Assembly (NCBI RefSeq): GCF_009711185.1
Contig: NZ_WMIF01000014.1
Location: 1 to 64,000, forward strand
From: Paracoccus limosus
Lineage (GTDB): Bacteria; Pseudomonadota; Alphaproteobacteria; Rhodobacterales; Rhodobacteraceae
Length of the DNA: 64,000 nt
Reading direction: 5' to 3'
Numbering within the stretch: the stretch's first letter is position 1; each line of letters starts with the position of its first letter. The position numbers were made by a program, and so were the translations under genes. Of this stretch, positions 32,506 to 40,020 are shown piece after piece. A model generated the notes under the pieces. That model worked only from the letters and a program-made list of their open reading frames with translations, searched no databases and was not told the DNA's origin.

Positions 32506-34755
32506 TTAGACGGCCTCGTCCTCGGAGCCTTCGGCGACGTCTTGCGTCGGCTGCGCGGTTAGAAGCAGCCGCCAATACCCCTTCTTCGCACCCTTGGCGA
32601 TGTAGACATCCACGATGTCCTTCCACATTTTATTGCGGAACGCCTGTTGTGGACTCCGGGCCGAGAAACCCTCCATCAGATCCCCGACGTAAACGTCCGC
32701 GGTGCCGGCTGCATGGGCGGCGACAAGGCGCTCGAACACCGTAAGCTGATCGTTTCCGGCAAGGTACAGCGGTTCGCGACCAGGGATGTAGAGCGTTCCC
32801 GATTGTGTCCCGCTGCGGACGACGCGCGGCGACCCGCCGCCGCGCGCGAGCGAGTGACTATCTCGATATGCGATTTCTATGCCGTCGCGCGCGAACAGCA
32901 TTTCGTTGTCCGCCGCTGCGAGATGGGAAAGGAGCGGCATGACGACGTTCGGTCCGAGGTGTGACGGCATGTCCTCGCTGGCGGCGAAGACGATCCCCAC
33001 CCCAGGGGTGTTCCGCGCGCGCAGCAACAGATCCAGCCTCTGTGCGGTTTTCGGGTCATTGAGGCGCCGAGCGAAATAGACGGGAACCTCCGCGCCATTT
33101 ATCTGCGTCGCGCCGACGAGGGTCAGGTCTGGATCGAGGATCTGGGCTGCCCGCTTGCTCAGCAGCGGCTTCATCAGGCGCATGAGCGTCTCGTGAAGCC
33201 ACTGAGCGTTGACCGCGAACATCTCGATATCCGACGCGGGGCGCTTGCCGACATCTTCGCCGAAAGGGCCGACAGTCTGGACCATGCCTTCGGTTGCTGA
33301 CGGCTTGACGGCGCCTTCCCCGTCGACGTCGTCGTCCTCGATGAGAACCACATCCTGACGGTCGCGGCGCTCGAGCAGGCCGCCTTCGATCAGGCGCTTC
33401 GGGTCAAGCCCGAGTTCCAGCAGAAAGCTTCCGCTGACCTCGTCCTCGATGCGGTCGTGGAGTTGAACAAGCTGGGGGAATATCGCGCGAAGGTCATCAT
33501 GCGCGATTTGCCTGAACGCGCTCAGGATTCCCCATTCCTTGAGCAGCGCGAAGCCGAGGCTGCGTTCCTCCGGATCGGGCTTGCTCTGCAGGTTGCAGCT
33601 CTTCGTGCCAGCAATCGTGATATTGAGCGTCCGCTGCTTCTCATCGCCGTTGAGGTTGTAGGCCACCGCGATGGTGATCCGGCTGAACGCTTCGGCGCGC
33701 CGAAAGATGTTCCGCGCCCCGAGATATCGGTCGGCAACCTCCTGGATGTCATCGTCGACTGTCACCTTGAGCTGAAGCTTGCGGCGCCAGGTTCCCAGCC
33801 GGATCTCGGCTTCGATGACGCGCGCGAACTCGAACGCGTACCCTTCTATCTCAGGGGGCTGCAGGAGAAGCGAAGAGCGGAAGCGCGAAAGATTATAGCG
33901 CTTCCAAGTCAGAGGTTTCTGGGAGATGTCGTGACCTAGCGCAACTTCGGCGAAGGAGTCGCTGACCGTCTGGCGCACCACGGGGCTGTCCGCGCAGACC
34001 TCGATCTGCCGCATCGAGGGCGTGTAGATCAGCGTCGCCTCGTTCGGCGGTCGGTAGTAGATGGTTCCCCGCCTTCCATCTTGCCGGTGATCGTAGACGC
34101 TCGAAAGCGGGCCACCGTGCCGGACGATCAGCATGATGGACGCAGGGTGCGTATCGGTGGCAGGCAGATCGAGCGCCTTGACCGTGCAGGATATCTCGGG
34201 CTTCAGCTCGAGCATGCCCTTGATCTTGGACGCCAGCGCCTTTTCGTCGATGGCCGCCGCGTCGAGGGCTACCTGGTTCTCCAGTTCGACCTCGAAGGCG
34301 TCGTAGAGCTTGCCGTGGTCGCGGAACTGTCGGGCGAAGTGAAAGCTCTCCGCATCCTCGAAGGTTTCGCGTTCATGGAGATATGCCCAGATGCTTCTGC
34401 AGAGCTCATCTGGCTGCCGGTGAAACTCCTGCGACCGTGTCTCATCGAGTTGTTGCTCGACAATGGTGGTGAGCGAGGTGACGCCCTTTTTCTCGGCGAG
34501 GGCCCGGATCCTTCGTGATCGCTGCTCAGCAGGCCGCAGGTCATCGCGGTCGAAATCCGACAGCGTCTCGACAAGTGCTTGCCGAAACGCCTCGACCGCT
34601 TCTTCGTCGGCGAGGTCCGGAACGTCCTCGGGCAGCTTGAATTCTGGCTCATTGTCGCCCTCGCGCACGGCAAGGGCAGCTCGGGCGAGGTCGACGCGCG
34701 CATCCTCGATCAGCGCCAGAACATGCGGACCGATCGGGGATGCTTTGCGCGCCAT
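32506..34755 (-). CDS. Large uncharacterised prophage cargo protein (749 aa)
   Basis: No family recognised. The N-terminal 120 residues are acidic and helical, with a possible coiled coil. The middle is beta-rich (IEAEIRLGTWRRKLQLKVTV region), then comes an acidic linker (DVVLIEDDDVDGEGAV, about 465-480). The C-terminal domain has PGVGIVFAASEDMPSHLGPN and a helical end (QQAFRNKMWKDIVDVYIAKG). No Walker, nuclease or membrane motif is visible. It is less GC-rich than the core phage genes and sits beside the integration cassette, the usual place for defence or lysogenic cargo. It diverges from the recombinase operon. Confidence 0.8.
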   Translation of the reverse strand: MARKASPIGPHVLALIEDARVDLARAALAVREGDNEPEFKLPEDVPDLADEEAVEAFRQALVETLSDFDRDDLRPAEQRSRRIRALAEKKGVTSLTTIVEQQLDETRSQEFHRQPDELCRSIWAYLHERETFEDAESFHFARQFRDHGKLYDAFEVELENQVALDAAAIDEKALASKIKGMLELKPEISCTVKALDLPATDTHPASIMLIVRHGGPLSSVYDHRQDGRRGTIYYRPPNEATLIYTPSMRQIEVCADSPVVRQTVSDSFAEVALGHDISQKPLTWKRYNLSRFRSSLLLQPPEIEGYAFEFARVIEAEIRLGTWRRKLQLKVTVDDDIQEVADRYLGARNIFRRAEAFSRITIAVAYNLNGDEKQRTLNITIAGTKSCNLQSKPDPEERSLGFALLKEWGILSAFRQIAHDDLRAIFPQLVQLHDRIEDEVSGSFLLELGLDPKRLIEGGLLERRDRQDVVLIEDDDVDGEGAVKPSATEGMVQTVGPFGEDVGKRPASDIEMFAVNAQWLHETLMRLMKPLLSKRAAQILDPDLTLVGATQINGAEVPVYFARRLNDPKTAQRLDLLLRARNTPGVGIVFAASEDMPSHLGPNVVMPLLSHLAAADNEMLFARDGIEIAYRDSHSLARGGGSPRVVRSGTQSGTLYIPGREPLYLAGNDQLTVFERLVAAHAAGTADVYVGDLMEGFSARSPQQAFRNKMWKDIVDVYIAKGAKKGYWRLLLTAQPTQDVAEGSEDEAV

Positions 34756-34879
34756 GAACTCACCTCAATGAACTACTGCTCTCGAATGATTCAACCTGCG
34801 ATAATCATGGACAAATCCGTGATCGGCAAGCCCTGATGTTCTCTCCCTGTTCGCATTTCCGCATCCCGTTCCGCTGAGA

Positions 34880-34909
34880 TGTCCCACCTCGGACGGCTGG
34901 GTGGCTTTT
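34880..34909 (+). promoter_or_regulatory. Copy 3 of TGTCCC-N16-TGGCTTTT element
   Basis: Plus strand: TGTCCC at 34880-34885, exactly 16 bases, then TGGCTTTT at 34902-34909; the next start codon is at 34946. It overlaps a longer inverted repeat (GGTGGC-T-TTTGAT with ATCAAA...GCCACC, 34900-34940). It occurs on the opposite strand from copies 1 and 2 but in the same orientation relative to its gene. Confidence 0.6.
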
Positions 34910-34945
34910 GATCGGTAGCACACCATCAAACACGGCCACCGAGAC

Positions 34946-35146
34946 ATGAACCGCCCCAATCCGCTACCTCCCGACCAGATGACGCCCGCAGAGCGCCGCG
35001 CCGAGCTGTGCGGCCTGCTGGCACTCGGGCTGGTTCGGTTGCTCGGGCGCGGGTGCGAAGTATCTGACAATACTGGAGAAAGTTGCCTACACTATCCCGA
35101 CGACCAATGCCGTCATGCAGCTCCAACTCATCGGAGAAACGCATGA
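34946..35146 (+). CDS. Small protein of the serine-recombinase cassette (66 aa)
   Basis: MNRPNPLPPDQMTPAERRAE. A short conserved-type protein that commonly precedes DUF2924 and a serine recombinase in Rhodobacterales elements (from memory of the family, not verified). Its stop overlaps the DUF2924 start as ATGA. Function unknown. Confidence 0.7.
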   Translation: MNRPNPLPPDQMTPAERRAELCGLLALGLVRLLGRGCEVSDNTGESCLHYPDDQCRHAAPTHRRNA

Positions 35147-35598
35147 CGAAGCCCGATCCAATCCCTGCGCGCCTGGCCGCGCTGAAGTCCATGTCCGTCA
35201 CCCAGTTGAAGTCGGAGTGGCAGACGATCTTTGCGACAGCGGCGCCGAACAACAGCCGAGCGTTCCTCGAGAGCCGGTTGGCCTACCGCATCCAGGAACT
35301 GACGTATGGCGGTCCTGATCGGGAAACCCGGCGCATGCTGGACCTGCTGGCCGACGAGGTCAGCGGCACCCTGACACGCAAGAGCCAGATCGCCGATCCT
35401 CGCAATCCCGTGGTCGGTACGAGGCTGATCCGCGAATGGAACGGGGTCGAGCACACGATCACGGTCCTGCGGGACGGGTTCGAGTGGCAGGGCCGCCCCT
35501 TCAAATCCTTGTCCGCGATTGCGCGGGCGATCACCGGGACGCGCTGGAATGGCTACCGCTTCTTCGGGTTGCGCGAACGAAAGCGGGGGAATGATTGA
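35143..35598 (+). CDS. DUF2924 domain protein
   Basis: 151 aa from MTKPDPIPARLAALKSMSVT. DUF2924 signature: SRAFLESRLAYRIQEL, then GTRLIREWNGVEHTITVLRD, GFEWQGRPFKSLSAIARAIT and GTRWNGYRFFGL. The family is almost always linked to large serine recombinases in alphaproteobacterial mobile elements and may assist excision or bind DNA. Its end overlaps the recombinase start (TGATG). Confidence 0.92.
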   Translation: MTKPDPIPARLAALKSMSVTQLKSEWQTIFATAAPNNSRAFLESRLAYRIQELTYGGPDRETRRMLDLLADEVSGTLTRKSQIADPRNPVVGTRLIREWNGVEHTITVLRDGFEWQGRPFKSLSAIARAITGTRWNGYRFFGLRERKRGND

Positions 35599-36923
35599 TG
35601 GATCAACGCGTAAATCCCATCCGCCGCCAACGCTGCGCCATCTACACGCGCAAGTCGTCCGAGGAAGGGCTGGAGCAGGAATTCAACAGCCTGCACGCCC
35701 AACGAGAGGCCTGCGAGGCCTACATCGCCAGCCAACGCTCCGAAGGCTGGGTGCTGGTCCGCGATCAGTATGACGACGGCGGCATCTCGGGCGGGACGCT
35801 CGAACGGCCCGGCCTCAAGCAGCTTCTGGCCGACATCGAGGACGGCCTGATCGATGTGGTGGTCGTCTACAAGATCGACCGCCTGTCGAGGTCGCTGATG
35901 GACTTCTCGAAGCTGGTCGAGGTCTTCGACCGCAACGGCGTGACTTTCGTGTCGGTCACGCAGTCCTTCAACACCACCACGTCCATGGGGCGCCTGACGC
36001 TGAATATCCTGCTCAGCTTCGCGCAGTTCGAGCGCGAGGTCACGGCCGAGCGCATCCGGGACAAGGTCCGCGCCTCCCGCATGAAGGGCATGTGGATGGG
36101 CGGCTATGTCCCGCTCGGGTACGATGTGAAGGACCGCAAGCTCGTGGTGAATGAAGACGAGGCTGCCACCGTGCGGGGCATCTTCGAGAGGTTCGTCGAG
36201 GTCGGATCAGCGACCGTGCTGGCCCGCGAATTGCGCCGCAAAGGGCTCCGCAACAAGCAGGGCACCTTGGTCGACAAGGGATATCTCTACAGACTGCTGG
36301 TGAACCGCGTCTATCGCGGCGAGGCGGTCCACAAGGGCAAGGCCTATCCCGGCGAGCATCAGGCCATCATCGACGAGCAGCTGTGGGATCAGGTCCATGC
36401 CATCTTGCGGCAGAATCCGCGAAAGCGCGCCAACAACACCCGCGCGCAGGCGCCAGCGCTGCTCAAGGGGCTGATCTTCACGGCCACGGGCGCCGCCATG
36501 ACCCCGAGCAGCACGAAGAAGGGCGCGCGGCGATACCGGTACTACGTCTCGATGGACGTCATCAAAAACCGCGAACCCAGCGATGAAGGCATCCCGCGCC
36601 GTCTTCCTGCCGACCTCGTGGAAGCGGCCGTGGTGACCGAGTTGCGGCGGGTGATGCGCGCGCCCTCGATCACGGCGCAGGTCATCGCCCACTTGGCGCG
36701 CGAGGGCCACGCCTTCGCCGAGGCCGACGTGATCTCCGCGCTGCAGACGTTCGATGACGTCTGGACCCAGCTGTTCCCTGCGGAGCAGACCCGGATCGTA
36801 CAGTTGCTGGTGCGCCGGGTCACCGTGACCTCCGAGGGGCTGGTGATCGATGTCCGGACCGACGGCGTCTCGGGCGTCATGCGCGACATGATGGCGCCAC
36901 GAAAGAAGGTGGCGGCGGAATGA
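35598..36923 (+). CDS. Large serine recombinase (integrase)
   Basis: 441 aa from ATG 35598. The resolvase domain has the YTRKSS motif with nucleophile Ser20, DDGGISGGTLERPGLKQLLA and the KIDRLSRS block. The following recombinase domain (GYVPLGYDVKDRKLVVNEDE) and C-terminal coiled region are typical of site-specific integrases. It lacks a full cysteine quartet in the zinc-ribbon region (SMDVIKNREPSDEG replaces the usual Cys pair), as seen in a subset of these enzymes. It should integrate and excise the prophage. Confidence 0.94.
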   Translation: MDQRVNPIRRQRCAIYTRKSSEEGLEQEFNSLHAQREACEAYIASQRSEGWVLVRDQYDDGGISGGTLERPGLKQLLADIEDGLIDVVVVYKIDRLSRSLMDFSKLVEVFDRNGVTFVSVTQSFNTTTSMGRLTLNILLSFAQFEREVTAERIRDKVRASRMKGMWMGGYVPLGYDVKDRKLVVNEDEAATVRGIFERFVEVGSATVLARELRRKGLRNKQGTLVDKGYLYRLLVNRVYRGEAVHKGKAYPGEHQAIIDEQLWDQVHAILRQNPRKRANNTRAQAPALLKGLIFTATGAAMTPSSTKKGARRYRYYVSMDVIKNREPSDEGIPRRLPADLVEAAVVTELRRVMRAPSITAQVIAHLAREGHAFAEADVISALQTFDDVWTQLFPAEQTRIVQLLVRRVTVTSEGLVIDVRTDGVSGVMRDMMAPRKKVAAE

Positions 36924-37303
36924 TGAAACCCGACGAGTCCATTCAGATCTTCGTGCCGCTCAAGCTCCGCAAGCAGAACGGGCGGCCGAAGATCATGCCG
37001 CCCGCCACCTATCTGCCCAGCGAAGACCGGACGCAGGATCCGCATATACTGCGCGCCATCGGCCGGGCGTGGGGCTGGCGGCGGCGCATGGAAGCTGGCG
37101 AATTCAGCACGGTCACCGATCTGGCAAAAGCCGTGGGGCTGGCCGAACGCCATGTCAGCCGCCAGCTGCGGCTCGCCTATCTCGCGCCGGGTGTCCTCAA
37201 GCGGCTGGTATACAAGCGCGAGGTGCCCGCCGTGACCCTGCTGAAACTGACCGATGTCGCGGCCCTGCCGTGGCACGAACAGCCCGAGCGGGTGTTCGAC
37301 TGA
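36920..37303 (+). CDS. Helix-turn-helix protein downstream of recombinase
   Basis: 127 aa, start overlapping the recombinase stop as ATGA. The segment STVTDLAKAVGLAERHVSRQ is a clear ParB/KorB-like helix-turn-helix, and the C-terminus LLKLTDVAALPWHEQ is characteristic. It is the fourth gene of the plus-strand cassette and a good candidate for a recombination directionality factor or cassette regulator (inference). It ends three bases before the convergent DUF3883 gene. Confidence 0.8.
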   Translation: MMKPDESIQIFVPLKLRKQNGRPKIMPPATYLPSEDRTQDPHILRAIGRAWGWRRRMEAGEFSTVTDLAKAVGLAERHVSRQLRLAYLAPGVLKRLVYKREVPAVTLLKLTDVAALPWHEQPERVFD

Positions 37304-37306
37304 GCC

Positions 37307-38143
37307 TCAGTGAAAGCTCGCCTGAAACGTCGTTGCGGTCAGTGAAACGTGTGCATCGAGCGGCGGGTGCAGCTCGAACGCCTTCGGCTCGCGTGAGAAA
37401 TTCCAGAGCCGGAACAGGCGCCATTCCGACCGGCGCTCCTCGGCCACGGCCATCTCGTTGCGGGTGATGTGGAAGGGCGTGCGCTCCCATCCGTTCGTGG
37501 TCTTGACCTCGATCAGCCGGGGCAAACCGTCTGGGGCGAAACTCGCGATGTCGTAGCCCGCGCCGTCGCCATCCTCCTCCGACACCCAGCGCACCTTGCG
37601 CGCCAGATCGTTCCGTCCTGCCGTCCGCAATGCCGCCCGTTCATGCGCGAGAACGCGTTCCTCGCCAGCGCGGCCGAGGGCCCGGTTGCGCTCGTCCCGG
37701 CCCGCCACGTCGAACTTGCGGGCGATGTGCAGCATCTGGTCCAGTTCCTGCGGAGGCGGCTGGTTCGACAGTGTCGGCGGCGGTCCGATCCAGATCTGCG
37801 CTGCCTCGCGCAGGCCAGCACCGGGTTGCAGCCCCGGTTGGCGCCCGAGCCAGGCCGGGTTCAGCGCCAGCCACCGCGCCACGGCATCCACCAAGGTCAT
37901 CTGGAAGTTGAACGCGGGCTTGTAGCCGGGGATCCAGTCCTCGCCGAGCCCCTTCAGCACCGCGCTGATGTTCTGGTGCTTGAACTCGACGGACCCCTCG
38001 GACCGGTCGTTCAGCAGCGGCAGCAGCGCGCGGCGGTGCTCGGCCTTGCTGTAGCGGCGCGCGGAGATGTCATCGGCCAGCATCGCGAAGTAATCCGCGA
38101 CGATCAGGTCGTTCTCTTCATCCGTCCAGGGCCCGTTCGACAT
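37307..38143 (-). CDS. DUF3883 domain PD-(D/E)XK nuclease-like protein
   Basis: 278 aa. The C-terminal half is a DUF3883 domain: GRAGEE (157-162), GYDIASF with Asp198, and IEVK (Glu212, Lys214), a PD-(D/E)XK nuclease set, then TPFHITRNE. The N-terminal half (MSNGPWTDEENDLIVADYFA) is a helical domain often fused to such nucleases. DUF3883 proteins are common in restriction and other defence loci. Position at the prophage edge, convergent with the cassette, suggests cargo with a defence role; target unknown. Confidence 0.82.
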   Translation of the reverse strand: MSNGPWTDEENDLIVADYFAMLADDISARRYSKAEHRRALLPLLNDRSEGSVEFKHQNISAVLKGLGEDWIPGYKPAFNFQMTLVDAVARWLALNPAWLGRQPGLQPGAGLREAAQIWIGPPPTLSNQPPPQELDQMLHIARKFDVAGRDERNRALGRAGEERVLAHERAALRTAGRNDLARKVRWVSEEDGDGAGYDIASFAPDGLPRLIEVKTTNGWERTPFHITRNEMAVAEERRSEWRLFRLWNFSREPKAFELHPPLDAHVSLTATTFQASFH

Positions 38144-38493
38144 TGCGCCAGGCTATGGGCACGAAGTGTGTTTGTCATCAGAGACTTCCGACAGGGATCT
38201 TGCTGCTGTCGCCGGCCCATGCACCAGCGCACCGGCCCGGTGATCGGCCGCCACGGAGCCGTCCTTCTGACCGCCCTGCGCCTTCGTGTCGGTCTCCGTC
38301 ACCGGATTATCTCGCGAACGGGGCGACCCCATGAACCCGGCAACCCATTGGAAATGCGAGGATGTTTTGCGCCGTCCTTTGGTCGTCGAGGGGCGCTCGA
38401 AGAGAGACGCAGGCCATTCGGAGACCCTTTCTACGTCAAGCGCCCGGTCTCCGAAGGGCGGATGGCCCTGCCAACGCCCTTTGAAACAAAAAG
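38144..38493. other. 350-bp intergenic region, probable prophage-chromosome junction
   Basis: No gene is supported. It separates the last phage-type gene from the tRNA-Ser terminator. A large serine recombinase would leave a short attR here, but without the left end no core repeat can be assigned. Confidence 0.5.
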
Positions 38494-38516
38494 AAAAAAG
38501 GCCCCAATCGGGGCCC
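38494..38516 (-). terminator. Rho-independent terminator of tRNA-Ser
   Basis: On the minus strand GGCCCC/GGGGCC form a stem with a four-base loop, followed by six T. It lies 25 bases after the tRNA 3' end. Confidence 0.88.
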
Positions 38517-38540
38517 TTGGACGGATTCGGCATCTGAATG

Positions 38541-38630
38541 TGGCGGAGGAGGTGGGATTCGAACCCACGGTGGAGTTACCCCCACGTCGGTTTTCAAGAC
38601 CGGTGCATTAAACCGCTCTGCCACTCCTCC
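38541..38630 (-). tRNA. tRNA-Ser (anticodon UGA)
   Basis: 90 nt including encoded CCA. Acceptor GGAGGAG/CTCCTCC, D arm GCAG...GCGG, anticodon loop TCTTGAAAA region with TGA at the anticodon position, long class II variable arm (ACGTGGGGGTAACTCCACC), and a T arm with GTTCGAATC. Complete and functional in appearance; it marks the return to chromosomal sequence. Confidence 0.95.
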
Positions 38631-38721
38631 GACAGCCTCCGGTTAGCGGGTTCGGCGGGCTTGGGCAAGAGACCTCGCGTCAGGGGACGCCCGGCACCGG
38701 GTGGGGTGCCGGGCGGGGGTG

Positions 38722-40020
38722 TCATTCGGCGGCCTGCGCCATCGGGTTGTTCGGATGGCCGGTCCAGTTGCCATAGGGGCGGACCGGCTGGCCGGTGCGC
38801 TGGTCGATCTCGCCCATCTCCAGCTCGCGCATGGTGATGCAGCTTTCGACCGGGCAGACATCGACGCAGAGGTTGCAGGCCACGCATTCGTCTTCTTTGA
38901 TGGTAAAGACGCGCCCGGGGCCCATGGCGATGGCCTGATGGCTGGTGTCCTCGCAGGCGGCATAGCAGCGGCCGCATTTGATGCAGGCGTCCTGATCGAT
39001 CACCGCCTTGGTGGTGTAGTTCAGGTTCAGATATTGCCAGTCGGTCACGTTCGGCACCGCGCGACCGATCAGATCGGACATGGTGATGTCCTTGTCGTCC
39101 AGATAATCGCGCAGGCCCGAGATCATCTCCTGCACGACCTTGAAGCCGTAGGTCATGGCGGCGGTGCAGACCTGCACTGTGCCGGCCCCCAGCGCCATGA
39201 ACTCGGCCGCGTCGCGCCATGTGGTGACCCCGCCGATGCCCGAGATCGGCAGGCCATATGTCGCCGGATTGCGGGCAATCTCGGCCACCATGTTCAGGGC
39301 GATGGGCTTGACCGCCGGGCCGCAGAATCCGCCGTGGGTGCCCTTACCGTCGATGGTGGGTTGCGGGGCGAACAGGTCCAGATCGACCGAGGTGATCGAG
39401 TTGATGGTGTTGATCAGGCTGACCGCATCGGCGCCGCCGCGCTTGGCCGCCTCGGCGGGTTTCCTGACATCGGTGATATTCGGGGTCAGCTTGACGATGC
39501 AGGGCATGCGCGAATGGGTTTTGACCCAGCGCGTCACCATCTCGATATATTCCGGCACCTGACCGACCGCCGAGCCCATGCCGCGTTCGGCCATGCCATG
39601 CGGGCAGCCGAAGTTCAGCTCGACGCCGTCGGCGCCGGTGTCCTCGATCTGCTTCAGGATGGCCTTCCAGGATTCCTCGTCGCAGGGCACCATCAGGCTG
39701 ATGATCAGGGCGCGGTCGGGGTAGTCGCGCTTGACCGATTTGATCTCGCGCAGGTTCACCTCCAGCGGGCGGTCGGTGATCAGCTCGATATTGTTGATGC
39801 CGAGCACGCGGCGGTCGGCACCATAGACCACGCCATAGCGCGGGCCGTTGACGTTGACGACCGGCGGGCCTTCGCTGCCCAGCGTTTTCCAGACCACGCC
39901 GCCCCAGCCGGCCTGAAAGGCGCGGCGGACGTTGACCTCTTTGTCGGTAGGGGGCGCCGAGGCCAGCCAGAACGGGTTCGGAGACTTGATGCCGATGAAA
40001 TTCGAGCGCAGGTCAGCCAT
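38722..40020 (-). CDS. preA: NAD-dependent dihydropyrimidine dehydrogenase subunit PreA
   Basis: 432 aa. An FMN-binding dihydroorotate dehydrogenase-like barrel (MADLRSNFIGIKSPNPFWLA, ELNFGCPHGMAERGMG, INTINSI) is followed by two [4Fe-4S] motifs, CIKCGRCYAAC and CVACNLCVDVC. With PreT it reduces uracil and thymine to the dihydro forms, the first step of reductive pyrimidine catabolism, in the cytosol. It overlaps preT by eight bases and is co-transcribed. Confidence 0.95.
   Translation of the reverse strand: MADLRSNFIGIKSPNPFWLASAPPTDKEVNVRRAFQAGWGGVVWKTLGSEGPPVVNVNGPRYGVVYGADRRVLGINNIELITDRPLEVNLREIKSVKRDYPDRALIISLMVPCDEESWKAILKQIEDTGADGVELNFGCPHGMAERGMGSAVGQVPEYIEMVTRWVKTHSRMPCIVKLTPNITDVRKPAEAAKRGGADAVSLINTINSITSVDLDLFAPQPTIDGKGTHGGFCGPAVKPIALNMVAEIARNPATYGLPISGIGGVTTWRDAAEFMALGAGTVQVCTAAMTYGFKVVQEMISGLRDYLDDKDITMSDLIGRAVPNVTDWQYLNLNYTTKAVIDQDACIKCGRCYAACEDTSHQAIAMGPGRVFTIKEDECVACNLCVDVCPVESCITMRELEMGEIDQRTGQPVRPYGNWTGHPNNPMAQAAE

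Larger units (their letters stand above)
1..38143. mobile_element. Siphovirus-type prophage, left end outside window
   Basis: Contiguous block of phage genes: tail, head, packaging, replication and recombination, then a large serine recombinase. Late genes sit in one minus-strand operon with repeated ATGA or TGATG start/stop overlaps. The tail order matches Rhodobacterales gene transfer agents, but the head is lambda-like with a GpA-type terminase, so this is a mosaic phage and not a GTA. No holin/endolysin cassette or clear CI-type repressor was recognised; they may lie to the left. The right edge falls between the DUF3883 gene (start codon at 38143) and the tRNA-Ser terminator near 38494. 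No att duplication could be identified because the left junction is not in the window. Confidence 0.9.
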
